Origin: Bog-375 sp049698695
Lineage (GTDB): Bacteria > Acidobacteriota > Terriglobia > Bryobacterales > Bryobacteraceae
Assembly (NCBI GenBank): GCA_049698695.1
Contig: JBAVYH010000121.1
Coordinates: forward strand, 14,637 to 78,636
Direction: 5' to 3'
DNA: 64,000 nucleotides
The position numbers were made by a program, and so were the translations under genes. Under the pieces are notes generated by a model. That model made no database searches. It was not told where the DNA came from and worked only from the letters and a program-made list of their open reading frames with translations. Within the stretch, counting starts at the first letter, position 1; every line of letters begins with the position of its first letter. Shown here piece by piece: positions 15,549 through 24,998 of the stretch.

Positions 15549-18155
15549 GTGTCCGGAACCCGCCGTCTGCTGATGGCGCTGGTAGTTTTCGGAAGCGCCA
15601 TCTCGGCGCAATCCTACACGGCGCCCGCGGGCGACCGCCCCGCATTGCGGCGGAGCGGGCCATCGATTCTGCCGGGTGGGAGAATCCTCGCGCCGCTAGG
15701 CGAGGAGTACGTCACCGGGCCAGGCCCGTTCGGCATTGCGGTGAGCGCCTCGGGCAGAACCGTGGTTACCGCCAATGGCGGCCCGTTTCGCTACTCCTAC
15801 ACCGTTCTCGAGCAGGTATCGCGGGAAGGCGGCTGGCACGTGGAGCAAGCGGTGGCGCCGCCGCTGGACAATCCCTCGCAGGCGGACTTAGCCGACTGGC
15901 ACAGCGTTTCCCTGGGCGTGGCGCTGTCCGGGGAGCGGGGAATTTATCTGGCGGAGGGCGAAAACGGGCGGGTGAGCCTTTTCGACTCCACCGACGAGCG
16001 GCGGCGCGTGTTCGATCTCAACCAGGGTGGTTTCACGGACAGCTTCACGGGGGACCTGGCGCTGGATGCGGCGCGCGGAATCCTCTACGTCGCCGACCAG
16101 GCGAATTTTCGGATTGCCGCGATCGACGTACGGTTGCATAAGATCGTAGGCTCGGTGCGCGTGGGGCGGTTGCCGCTCTTCATGGCGCTGGCGCCGGACG
16201 GGCGCAAACTGTACGTCACCAACTGCGGGATGTTCGAATACCGCGCGCTGGCGGGAGCGCCGGAGGCGGGCCTGGCGTTTCCCGCATTCGGCTTCCCCAG
16301 CGCGGAGGCGGTGCGCGGCGTGAGGCAGGGTGGCATTTCGGTGCCGGGATTGGGCGATGCGAACGCACGCGAGGCCGATTCGGTGGCCGTGGTGGACGTG
16401 ACGAAGCCGGCCGCGCTTAAGGTGGAGGCGTTCGTCCGCACGGGCCTGGATTTCGGCGGCGCGGTGCGCGGCGGCAGCGGTCCGGCGGGCATTCTCGCCG
16501 CGGCGGGCCACGTGTTCGTTGCCAACGCGAACGACGACTCGGTCACCGTGCTGGACGCCGCTACCGACCGTGTCGAGGCGGAGATTCCGATCCGCATTCC
16601 CGGCCTCGAAGGGCTGCGCGGCGTGATCCCGACGGGCCTGGCCTATCACGAAGCGTCCGGCTGGCTGCTGGTGGCGGAGGCAGGCATCAACGCGGTGGGC
16701 GTGATCGACATGAGTGAGCGGCGCGTGATCGGCCACCTGCCGGTGGCCTGGTTTCCGACGCGGGTGGCGCTGGACGGGGATACCGTGCTGGTGGCTAATG
16801 CCCGCGGCCACGGCGTGGGGCCAAACGCCCCGGGCGCACTGGTGGGCGGCTTCCTGCCCGCGTGGCTGTACCAGGGCACGATTACGGTATTCCATCTGCC
16901 ATCCCGCGAGCAACTGAAGGCGGATACCGAGGCGGTGTTGGAGCTGAATGGCTTCCGGCCGCGGCCGGTAGCCGCGCCGGCGGCGCCGCCGGTCCGCCAC
17001 GTGGTGCTGATCGTGAAAGAGAGCCTGAGCTATGACGAAGTGCTGGGCGATATCGCGAGCGCCCGCAATGGGCCGGTGATGGGCGATCCCAGGTTGGCGC
17101 GCCTGGGCACCCACGGTCTGGCCGACGGAAGGCGCCAGCGGTTGAGCATCAAGGACGTGAACCTCACGCCCAACCAACACGCCCTGGCGCGCCGCTGGGC
17201 TTCAAGCGACAACTTCTACGCCGATGGCGAAGCCAGCGTGGAAGGGCACCATTGGCTGGCGGGCGTTTATCCGAATCCGTGGATGGCAAGCTCGGTGGCG
17301 GCGGGGTACGGCGGGCGAAAGAGCTTCCGGCTGGGCCCCGCTCCCGGGCGCTTGAGCTTCGCCGGCATGGCGGCTTCGGTTGAGCCCGAGGATCTCGGCG
17401 AAGCGGGCACGTTGTGGGACCACCTGGCGGCCCATGGCGTTTCCTTCCTGAACTTCGGCGAAGGATTCGAGTTGGCCGGCGCGCGCGAAGGCACCGGCCT
17501 GGGACCCGCGGGCGTGCGCCTCTCGACCAACATGCCGATGCCCGAAGCGTTGTTCCGCAATACCGCCCGCCAGTATCCGGGCTTCAACCTGGCCATTTCC
17601 GACCAGCAACGGGCGACGCGTTTCATCGAGGAAATCGACCGTCGATACAGGAACACCGGCGCGGCGCTGCCGGCGCTGTTATTCGTCGACCTGCCGGGCG
17701 ATTACCTGGCGGAAGCGCGTCCCGAGGATGGATATCCGTACCAGGAGTCGCGCGTATCCGACAACGATTATGCTTTGGGCCGCATCGTCGAATACCTTTC
17801 CGGCACCCCCTGGTGGCGGAACATGGCGATCTTCGTCACCGAGGCCGACACCCACGGCGGCGTGGACCACGTAGACGCCCACCGCACGGTGCTGCTGTGC
17901 GCCGGGCCGTGGGCGAAGGCGGGCTACGTCTCACACCGCAACGTGAGCTTTCCAGGACTGCTGAAGACTATCTTCCGCCTGTTGCAGCTTCCGGCGCTTG
18001 ACCTGTTCGATGCCACAGCCGCCGATCTGACCGATTGCTTCGCCAAGTCGCCAGACACCTCCCGCTATTATGCCGTGCCCGTGGACAGGCGCATTTTCGA
18101 TCCGAGGCAGGCTGCGGACGGCGCCGGGAAAGGCAAGCCACTGCGTGCAGAATAG
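15549..18155 (+). CDS. Secreted beta-propeller / phosphoesterase fusion protein
   Basis: About 868 residues. A signal peptide (VSGTRRLLMALVVFGSAISAQ) from a GTG at 15549 is followed by a YncE-like beta-propeller of roughly 450 residues, with repeats such as ILYVADQANFRIAAIDVR, VFVANANDDSVTVLDAATDRV and LLVAEAGINAVGVIDM. The C-terminal half is an alkaline-phosphatase-superfamily phosphoesterase of the acid-phosphatase/phospholipase C type (VRHVVLIVKESLSYDEVLGD, DNFYADGEASVEGHHWLAG, IFVTEADTHGGVDHVDAHRT). Such bifunctional YncE/phosphatase proteins occur in Acidobacteriota and Bacteroidota. It probably cleaves phosphoesters outside the inner membrane. An ATG at 15573 is a second possible start. 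Confidence 0.85.
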   Translation: MSGTRRLLMALVVFGSAISAQSYTAPAGDRPALRRSGPSILPGGRILAPLGEEYVTGPGPFGIAVSASGRTVVTANGGPFRYSYTVLEQVSREGGWHVEQAVAPPLDNPSQADLADWHSVSLGVALSGERGIYLAEGENGRVSLFDSTDERRRVFDLNQGGFTDSFTGDLALDAARGILYVADQANFRIAAIDVRLHKIVGSVRVGRLPLFMALAPDGRKLYVTNCGMFEYRALAGAPEAGLAFPAFGFPSAEAVRGVRQGGISVPGLGDANAREADSVAVVDVTKPAALKVEAFVRTGLDFGGAVRGGSGPAGILAAAGHVFVANANDDSVTVLDAATDRVEAEIPIRIPGLEGLRGVIPTGLAYHEASGWLLVAEAGINAVGVIDMSERRVIGHLPVAWFPTRVALDGDTVLVANARGHGVGPNAPGALVGGFLPAWLYQGTITVFHLPSREQLKADTEAVLELNGFRPRPVAAPAAPPVRHVVLIVKESLSYDEVLGDIASARNGPVMGDPRLARLGTHGLADGRRQRLSIKDVNLTPNQHALARRWASSDNFYADGEASVEGHHWLAGVYPNPWMASSVAAGYGGRKSFRLGPAPGRLSFAGMAASVEPEDLGEAGTLWDHLAAHGVSFLNFGEGFELAGAREGTGLGPAGVRLSTNMPMPEALFRNTARQYPGFNLAISDQQRATRFIEEIDRRYRNTGAALPALLFVDLPGDYLAEARPEDGYPYQESRVSDNDYALGRIVEYLSGTPWWRNMAIFVTEADTHGGVDHVDAHRTVLLCAGPWAKAGYVSHRNVSFPGLLKTIFRLLQLPALDLFDATAADLTDCFAKSPDTSRYYAVPVDRRIFDPRQAADGAGKGKPLRAE

Positions 18156-18218
18156 GCAGCGACTGCGATCGAACGATTGGCGAACCAAGAACCGGACGCA
18201 AGCGGACGGAGACCAGCC

Positions 18219-18626
18219 CTACTTGCCGGTCACATCTTGCTCGGCCGTCCAGGTCAACTTCTTTCTTGCCGGATCGTCAGATAGCTTCGGGGGGATGATC
18301 GTCAGATTGCCGCTCGCCTTGGCGCCGTCAATAGTGCCGTCAAGCCGCGCCTGAATCACTCCGCACAAGGTTGTTGTTTGCCCGGTAAACTTCATCGATT
18401 TGGAACTGATGGGAACTGCCGGTCCGGTAAACAGCTTCGTTCCTTCGTCTACCGCATTGGCACAACTAATCCCCACATCAATTGACAAAGAAACCACGGC
18501 ACCCTTGACGACTGAAATACTAACAGCGTGATTTTCGGATGTCTTACCGCGCCAGGATTCCGGAGATTGCGCCTGAGCATGAGATAAGAATGCTAGCAGT
18601 AAGAAGACCCGAAGCAGAGCATTCAT
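18219..18626 (-). CDS. Small secreted hypothetical protein
   Basis: 135 residues with a signal peptide (MNALLRVFLLLAFLSHAQAQ). The mature part is a beta-rich sequence with two cysteines (GISCANAVDEG and TTLCGVIQARLDG) that could pair. It ends with RKKLTWTAEQDVTGK. The segment LDGTIDGAKASGNLTI resembles the short secreted lipid- or polysaccharide-binding folds that describe a difference between native and control states, but I cannot name a family. The start at 18624-18626 is chosen for the signal peptide; the frame extends 14 codons further. The gene is convergent with the propeller/phosphoesterase gene. Confidence 0.65.
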   Translation of the reverse strand: MNALLRVFLLLAFLSHAQAQSPESWRGKTSENHAVSISVVKGAVVSLSIDVGISCANAVDEGTKLFTGPAVPISSKSMKFTGQTTTLCGVIQARLDGTIDGAKASGNLTIIPPKLSDDPARKKLTWTAEQDVTGK

Positions 18627-19260
18627 GCGGTCATTATACAACAGCGCTAAGATTTCAAAATGGCCCAAATGACCGTTTATTCCGAATAGCCGCGATTATT
18701 GGGCACCGGCCAGGGCATGTTCATGTATTGCTTAGCCGATCTCGCAGCGCTTGTGCCAATAGTTCCGAATAGAGATATTCTGCTGCTCCCGAGTAAGTAC
18801 AGCAGGTCGAGCAATGACTCGCAAGCGGGCCATTAACCTTGGTTATGCCGGAAGCAAGAATCTCAAACAGGCACGTCTTTCCATGGTGACATACAGCGGC
18901 TATTGCTTTTCTGTCATTCTGCGCGTCCTTTTCATCTACAAACCTACACCAAGAAGTTCTGAAACAGAATACAGAGTACTATCCCAGGGTGCTATCCTGG
19001 TTCACGCTTCGGCACGGAGTAGGAATGCGGCGCGCATGTCTCGTGCTGTTTCTAGGGCTGCCTGCGTCCGCCTGGCAACGGCCGCAATCGAATCCCGGGC
19101 AGAGGAGAGTCGCCTGAGGTGCAGGCTACTTCCTGGAACGCGGAACACGCCAAAGCCCGGCTGCCCCGCCCGCCGATTCATCGTATGTTCATTTGGCGAA
19201 GTCCATACTACAGAAGACATCGTTACGAGTCGCGGCCTCACTCCGCGACCCACCGCTCAA
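18627..19260. other. Intergenic region of about 630 bp upstream of the efflux operon
   Basis: Visibly AT-richer than the flanks. The decamer TTCCGAATAG occurs twice, near 18680 and 18765. The frame of the TolC gene is open through most of it, but the translation shows no family match or signal peptide. No tRNA or clear promoter was found; it must hold the promoter of the efflux operon. Confidence 0.45.
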
Positions 19261-20568
19261 ATGCTTTCCCTGCCACATTCGGCGCTGCGGGTGTCGCTCG
19301 GGCTGGCGCTGGCTGCTGCCAGCCTCGCGCAGCAGGCCGTGCCGCAGTTGACGCTGAACCTGGAACAGGCGATCGACCGCGCCAAGCGGTACGGGTCGAG
19401 CTTTCTGGCCGCGAATCTGGCCGCCGCCAGCGCTCACGAGGACGCGGTGCAAGCCAGGGCGGCGCTGCTGCCCGGTGTCAGCGCGTTCAGCCAGTACATC
19501 TACACGCAGCCGAACGACACGCTCAGCGGCATTTTTGTGTCGAACGACGGGCCGCACGTTTACAACGAGCAGGCGCTGGTGCACGGCGACCTTTATGCGC
19601 CGGGGAAGCACGCCGACTATCACCGCGCGCTGGCCGCCGAGGCCGTGGCGCGCGCCAAAGCCGACGTTGTGGCGCGCGGGCTGGTGGCCGTTGTGGTGCA
19701 GGACTATTACGCGATGGCGGTGGCCGGGCGGAAGCTCGAGAATGCCCGGCAGGCGCTGCGCGAAGCGCGGCATTTTCTGGACGTCACCGAACAGCAGGAG
19801 CGCGGCGGCGAGGCGGCACACTCCGACGTCATCAAGGCGCAGATTCAGGTGGAGCAGCGCCAGCGCGACGCCGAAGACGGCCAGCTCGCGCTGGATAAAG
19901 CCCGACTGGCGTTCGCGGTTCTGCTATTTCCCGATTTCCGCCAGGATTTCAGCATCGAGGACGATTTAGATCGCGCGGCGGCGCTGCCGCCGTTCCCGCA
20001 GGTGCAGGAGATGGCGGGGCGCAACAATCCCGATATGCGTGCGGCGCAGGCCATGGTGGAACAACAGACCCACGCGGTCGAATCGGCGCGGGCGGCGCTG
20101 TTGCCGACGCTCTCCTTCGACTATTTCTTCGGCATCAATGCCAACCAGTTCGCGCTGCACAACGCGCAGCAGCGGAATAACCTGGGATCGGTAGCGCAGG
20201 CGCAATTGACGGTGCCGCTGTGGAGCTGGGGCGCGGCCCGCAGCAAGATTCGCCAGGCGCAGATCGGGCTCGAGCAAGCCAAGAGCGATTTGAGCTTCAC
20301 CCAGCGCCAGTTGCTGTCCACGCTGCAGGCGTTCTACCAGGAGGCGCAGGTGGCCGGCTTGCAAGTGGATTCGCTCAAACATTCGGCGGAGCTGGCCGCC
20401 GACAGCCTGCGGCTCACGCTGCTGCGCTACCAGGCGGGCGAGGTGACGGTGCTGGAAGTGGTGGACGCACAGACCACGCTGACGCAGGCGCGCAACGCCC
20501 GGGCCGATGGCCTGGCGCGCTACCGCCTGGCGCTGGCGGATTTGCAGACTCTGACGGGAGCGTTTTAG
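19261..20568 (+). CDS. TolC-family outer-membrane efflux protein
   Basis: 435 residues with a signal peptide (LRVSLGLALAAASLAQQ). The protein is made of two repeated long helical hairpins with the OEP/TolC signature (LTLNLEQAIDRAKRYG, and in the second half LRYQAGEVTVLEVVDAQTTLTQARNARADGLARYRLALADL). It should form the trimeric channel through the outer membrane. It is the first gene of a four-gene unit, three bases before the adaptor. The ATG at 19261 is chosen since the signal peptide begins there. The family is certain, the cargo is not. Confidence 0.92.
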   Translation: MLSLPHSALRVSLGLALAAASLAQQAVPQLTLNLEQAIDRAKRYGSSFLAANLAAASAHEDAVQARAALLPGVSAFSQYIYTQPNDTLSGIFVSNDGPHVYNEQALVHGDLYAPGKHADYHRALAAEAVARAKADVVARGLVAVVVQDYYAMAVAGRKLENARQALREARHFLDVTEQQERGGEAAHSDVIKAQIQVEQRQRDAEDGQLALDKARLAFAVLLFPDFRQDFSIEDDLDRAAALPPFPQVQEMAGRNNPDMRAAQAMVEQQTHAVESARAALLPTLSFDYFFGINANQFALHNAQQRNNLGSVAQAQLTVPLWSWGAARSKIRQAQIGLEQAKSDLSFTQRQLLSTLQAFYQEAQVAGLQVDSLKHSAELAADSLRLTLLRYQAGEVTVLEVVDAQTTLTQARNARADGLARYRLALADLQTLTGAF

Positions 20569-20571
20569 GAA

Positions 20572-21882
20572 ATGAGTTTAGAGCGGCAGAGTGGGGCGGG
20601 CGCGCTCGTCCGCAGCGGCCTTGCGGCGGTCGTCATCCTTTGCCTGCTGGCCGCGGGTTGCGCTAAAAAGGAAACGGCGGAGGCGGAGGGCGTGGCCGCG
20701 GTAGAGGTGGCCGCGGCGACGCAGGATTCCATGCGCCGGGTAGTGGAAGCCGACGCCGTGCTGTACCCCATCGACCAGGCTTCGGTGATGCCGAAGATCA
20801 GCGCGCCGGTGCAGAAGTTCCTGGTCAATCGGGGCGATCACGTGCGGGCGGGACAACTGCTGGCGGTGCTCGAGAACCGCGACCTGGTGGCCGCTGAAAG
20901 CGCCGCCAAGAGCCAGGTGGATCAGGCCGAAGCTAATCTGCGCAGCACCGAATCGGCCGCGGTACCGGAAGCCATCACGAAGGCGCAGACCGACGTTGCC
21001 TCCGACCGGGAGCAGCTTGACGCCGCACGGCGCGTGCTGGAAAGCCGGCGGAAGCTCTTCCAGGATGGCGCCCTGGCGCGCAAATCGGTAGACGATGCTG
21101 CGGTGGCCTACGCGCAGGCCAAAGCGCAGTTTGAAACGGCGAACGAGTATCTTCGCGCTTTCGAGAGCGTGGGCAAGCAGGAACAAATCAAGACTGCGCA
21201 GGCGCAGGTGGCCGCGGCGCAGGCGCAATACCGCGCCGCCGCCGCACAGGTGAGCTATTCGGAAATCTTGAGCCCGATTGCGGGCGTGATTGCCGACCGG
21301 CCGCTCTACGCCGGCGAGATGGCCGCGCCGGGCAGCCCGCTGCTGACGGTGATGGATACCTCGCGCGTGGTGGCGCGCGCCAACATTCCTCAGGCGCTGA
21401 CCGCCAGCATCCGAGCCGGCAACGCCGCTGCCATCCGCCTCACCAACGGCCAGGCTGAAACGCCGGCGCGGGTGACGGTGGTGAGCCCGGCCACCGATCC
21501 CGCCAGCACCACGCTGCAAGTTTGGGCGGAGGCGGCCAACCTCGGCGAACGGCTCAAGCCGGGAACCAGCGTGCGTTTGGGCATTGTCACCGAAACCATC
21601 CCGCGCGCAGTGGTGATTCCGGCGGCCGCGATCCTGCCCGGCGAAGAGGGCGGCGACGCGGTGCTGGTGGTGGGCACCGATTCCACGGTTCACCGCAAGA
21701 CGATCGAGACCGGCGCGCGCGATGGCGACAAGGTGCAGATTCTGAGCGGCGTTTCACCGGGCGAGCAGGTGGTCACAGCAGGCGGCGTGGGCCTCGACGA
21801 CAATTCCAAGGTGCGGATCGTCAAGCCCGGCGCGAAGGACGAGGCTGGCGAAGCCGGCGGCAAGGGCGAAGAGAAGGAATGA
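20572..21882 (+). CDS. RND efflux periplasmic adaptor (membrane fusion lipoprotein)
   Basis: 436 residues. The N-terminal lipobox LLAAGC (Cys near residue 30) marks a lipoprotein anchored in the inner membrane. The barrel-sandwich hybrid halves are VQKFLVNRGDHVRAGQLLAVLENRD and ISYSEILSPIAGVIADRPLYAGEM-like (VSYSEILSPIAGVIADRPL). A long coiled-coil hairpin lies between them, and the beta-barrel and proximal domains follow (VVIPAAAILPGEEGGDAVLVV, VSPGEQVVTAGGVGLDDNSKV). It links the RND pump to TolC. The stop overlaps the RND gene start (ATGA), giving fixed stoichiometry by coupling. Confidence 0.93.
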   Translation: MSLERQSGAGALVRSGLAAVVILCLLAAGCAKKETAEAEGVAAVEVAAATQDSMRRVVEADAVLYPIDQASVMPKISAPVQKFLVNRGDHVRAGQLLAVLENRDLVAAESAAKSQVDQAEANLRSTESAAVPEAITKAQTDVASDREQLDAARRVLESRRKLFQDGALARKSVDDAAVAYAQAKAQFETANEYLRAFESVGKQEQIKTAQAQVAAAQAQYRAAAAQVSYSEILSPIAGVIADRPLYAGEMAAPGSPLLTVMDTSRVVARANIPQALTASIRAGNAAAIRLTNGQAETPARVTVVSPATDPASTTLQVWAEAANLGERLKPGTSVRLGIVTETIPRAVVIPAAAILPGEEGGDAVLVVGTDSTVHRKTIETGARDGDKVQILSGVSPGEQVVTAGGVGLDDNSKVRIVKPGAKDEAGEAGGKGEEKE

Positions 21883-24800
21883 GCGGCAGCCTCACGCCAG
21901 CGCCTGGCACGGACGCGGCCGGCTCCAGCCACTGGACCGCGCGGCACGGCCAGCCCATCGTTTTCGTCATTCTCACCCTGGTGGCTGTCGGCATATACCT
22001 GGCGCTGACCATTCCGGTTGCGGTCTTCCCGGAAACCAATTTTCCGCGCATCGTAGTGGGCGCGGATAACGGCGTCTATCCCATCGACCAGACGCTGGTC
22101 ACCGTCACGCGGCCGATTGAAGAGGCCGTCAACACGGTCCCCGGCCTGGACCACCTCTGGTCCATCACCAGCCGGGGCACGGCGGAAGTCGACCTGTTCT
22201 TCGGTTGGAAGAGCGACATGTTCCGAACGCTGGAGCTGGTGAACGCGACCCTGGCGCGCATCCAGCCGACGCTTCCGCCCACGGCGAAGATCACCGCCAA
22301 CCGGCTCACCTTCGCTGCGTTCCCCATCATGGGTTACAGCCTGACATCCGACACGGTGCCGCAAACGCGCATCTGGGAGATGGCGACCTATGACTTGAAG
22401 CCGCGGCTGAACCGCACCACGGGCGTTTCGACCGTGGTGGTGCAAGGCGGGCAGGTTCCGGAGTTTCAAATCGAGCCGGATCCCGCCAAGCTGGTCGAGA
22501 CCGGCACGACGGTGCCCAACATTCTGGATGCGATCTCCCGCAGCAACATGGTCGATTCGCCGGGATTGATCGAAACCAACCATCAGCTTGTGCTCAGCCT
22601 TGTGAGCGGGCAGACCAGGACGCCTGCGGAAATCGGCGATATCGTGGTGAAGACGACCGCGGCGGGCGCGCCCATCCATATCGGCGACCTGGGCAGCGTC
22701 ACGCCCTCGGTGATGCCGGTTTACACCATCGTCACCGCCAACGCCAGACCCGCCGTGCTGCTGAACATCTACCGGCAGCCGGATAGCAACACGGTGACGG
22801 TGGCCAATGCGGTCCATGCCGAGATCGAAAACATCCGGCGGACGCTGCCGAAGGGCGTGGAGCTGCAGCCGTTCTACGACCAATCGGAACTGGTCAACGC
22901 CTCGATACGCGGCGTGCGCGATGCGATTCTGGTGGGGCTGGTTCTCGCGTCGCTGATTATGGTGCTGTTCCTGCGCGATTGGGGCACATCGCTGGTGGCC
23001 GGACTAGTGATACCGGCGACCATCGCGATCACGTTCATCGCGCTGCGCGTTCTGAACGAAAGCTTCAACCTGATGACGCTGGGCGGCCTGGCGGCGGCGG
23101 TGGGGCTGGTGATCGACGACGCCATCGTGGTGGTGGAGAACATCGTGATGCACCGCGACCGCGGCCAGACGCGCGCGGAGGCGATTCGCAGCGCCATCCA
23201 GGAAATCCGCGTCCCGCTGGTCGGCTCCACGGTAACGCCCATCGTGGTGTTTCTGCCGCTGATTTCCATCACCGGGGTCGAAGGCGTCTTCTTCCGCGCC
23301 CTGGCCATCACCGTCAGCATCGCGCTGGTAACCTCGCTCGCTCTGGCGCTCACCTGGACGCCCACGCTCAGCCACTACCTGATTCGCCGCCGGGGCCGGC
23401 GCCGCCCGGAGGAACTTGAGCAGGAGCAGGCGCCACCCCGCGCCAGGCGCGTCTATGCGGGCGTGCTGCGCTTCGCCCTCGAACACCGTTTTGCGCTGGG
23501 CCTGTTCACCGTAGCGTTGATCGGGGCATCGTATGTCTGTTACACGCGGCTGGGTTCGGACTTGCTGCCGGAGATGGACGAAGGCGGCTTCGTGCTGGAC
23601 TACATCATGCCCGCCGGCTCGTCGCTCGAAGCCACCAACCGGGTGATCACCCACGTGGAGCAGATCTTGCGCGCGACGCCTGAGGTGGCGAGCACGTCGC
23701 GGCGCACCGGGATGCAGCTTGGCCTGGCCACCGTGACCGAAGCCAATACCGGCGACATCGCGGTGAAGCTGAAAAGAAATCGCGACCGCGGCGTGGAGGA
23801 AGTGATGGCCGATGTCCGCGCGCGTGTGCGACAGGCGGAGCCGGTGCTCGATATCGAGTTCACCCAGGTGTTACAGGATATGATCGGCGACCTGAGCAGC
23901 GCTCCCGAACCCTGCATCATCAAGCTGTTTTCGAACGACCCAGCCGCGCTGCGCCAGTGGGCAGAGGAAACGGCCAAAGCCATCGGGAAAATTCACGGCG
24001 TGGTGGACATACTGGACGGGATCGAGAACACCATCAGCGGTCCCGCCACGGTTTTCAATGTGGACCCAGTGGTGGCGGCTCGCGCCGGGTTTTCGCCGCA
24101 GGAAGTGGAGGTCGATGCCAGCGCCGTTCTGCAAGGCGAGCCCGCCGCGACACCGGTGGTGGTGAGCGACCGCTCCTACACGCTTCGCGTTCGCTTCCCC
24201 GAGCGGACGCGCGCCACGCTCGATGCCATCCGCAACACCGTGCTCGTGAGTGGAACCGGTAAGACCGCCAGCATCGGCTCGCTGGCCGGCATGGTGCAAA
24301 TTCCGGGGCAGACCGAGATCCGCCGCGAGAACTTGCAGCGCGACGTCGAGGTGACCGCCCGCTTTGAAGGCTTGAACCTGGGCGAGGGTATGGACCAGGT
24401 GCAACGGGCGGTTCGCGATTTGCACATCCCATCCAGCATCCGCGTGGCCTACGGCGGCCAGTACGCAGAGCAGCAAAAATCGTTCCGCGAGCTGGTGGTG
24501 GTGCTGCTTCTGGCTATCGTGCTGGTGTTTACCGTGCTGCTGTTCGAGTTCGGCAGTTTCGCCGCACCGGTGGCGGTGCTGGCCTCGGCCATCCTTTCGA
24601 CTTCGGGCGTTTTCCTGGCGCTGCTGGTGACCGGCACCACCTTCAATCTCTCTTCGTTCATGGGATTGATCATGGTGATCGGCATCGTCGCCAAGAACGG
24701 TATTCTGCTGTTGGATGCGGACCAGAGGTTCCGCGCCGCCGGCATGGCGGCCGAAGAAAGCATGCTGCGCGCCGGCGAGCGCCGCCTGCGTCCCATCCTG

Positions 24801-24998
24801 ATGACCGCGCTGGCCACTGTGGCCGGCATGATTCCGCTGGCGCTCGCCTGGGGCGCCGGTTCGCAGATGTTGCAGCCGTTGGCCATTGCGGTCATTGGCG
24901 GCATCCTTGCCTCGATGGTTCTTTCGCTGGTGGTGACGCCGGCCGTGCGGTATTACCTGGAAGCAGGAACGAATAACACTGAAGGAGCAAGACAATGA
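21879..24998 (+). CDS. RND-family efflux transporter permease
   Basis: 1039 residues, the usual size for AcrB/MexB-type pumps. The first helix is followed by VFPETNFPRIVVGADNGVYP, the conserved lead of the porter domain. Motif D, GLVIDDAIVVVENIVMHRD, carries the membrane aspartates; LIMVIGIVAKNGILLLD is the matching site in the second half, and LRPILMTALATVAGMIPLAL closes the family signature. The pump exchanges protons for substrates taken from the periplasm or the outer leaflet. The start is set by the ATGA overlap with the adaptor gene. The substrate, whether drugs, lipids or metals, is unknown; the acidic triad of CusA-type metal pumps was not identified. Confidence 0.93.
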   Translation: MSGSLTPAPGTDAAGSSHWTARHGQPIVFVILTLVAVGIYLALTIPVAVFPETNFPRIVVGADNGVYPIDQTLVTVTRPIEEAVNTVPGLDHLWSITSRGTAEVDLFFGWKSDMFRTLELVNATLARIQPTLPPTAKITANRLTFAAFPIMGYSLTSDTVPQTRIWEMATYDLKPRLNRTTGVSTVVVQGGQVPEFQIEPDPAKLVETGTTVPNILDAISRSNMVDSPGLIETNHQLVLSLVSGQTRTPAEIGDIVVKTTAAGAPIHIGDLGSVTPSVMPVYTIVTANARPAVLLNIYRQPDSNTVTVANAVHAEIENIRRTLPKGVELQPFYDQSELVNASIRGVRDAILVGLVLASLIMVLFLRDWGTSLVAGLVIPATIAITFIALRVLNESFNLMTLGGLAAAVGLVIDDAIVVVENIVMHRDRGQTRAEAIRSAIQEIRVPLVGSTVTPIVVFLPLISITGVEGVFFRALAITVSIALVTSLALALTWTPTLSHYLIRRRGRRRPEELEQEQAPPRARRVYAGVLRFALEHRFALGLFTVALIGASYVCYTRLGSDLLPEMDEGGFVLDYIMPAGSSLEATNRVITHVEQILRATPEVASTSRRTGMQLGLATVTEANTGDIAVKLKRNRDRGVEEVMADVRARVRQAEPVLDIEFTQVLQDMIGDLSSAPEPCIIKLFSNDPAALRQWAEETAKAIGKIHGVVDILDGIENTISGPATVFNVDPVVAARAGFSPQEVEVDASAVLQGEPAATPVVVSDRSYTLRVRFPERTRATLDAIRNTVLVSGTGKTASIGSLAGMVQIPGQTEIRRENLQRDVEVTARFEGLNLGEGMDQVQRAVRDLHIPSSIRVAYGGQYAEQQKSFRELVVVLLLAIVLVFTVLLFEFGSFAAPVAVLASAILSTSGVFLALLVTGTTFNLSSFMGLIMVIGIVAKNGILLLDADQRFRAAGMAAEESMLRAGERRLRPILMTALATVAGMIPLALAWGAGSQMLQPLAIAVIGGILASMVLSLVVTPAVRYYLEAGTNNTEGARQ

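Noticed and set aside
15888..17180. A 430-codon minus-strand open frame
   Set aside because: It is antisense to the propeller/phosphoesterase and has no recognisable domain.
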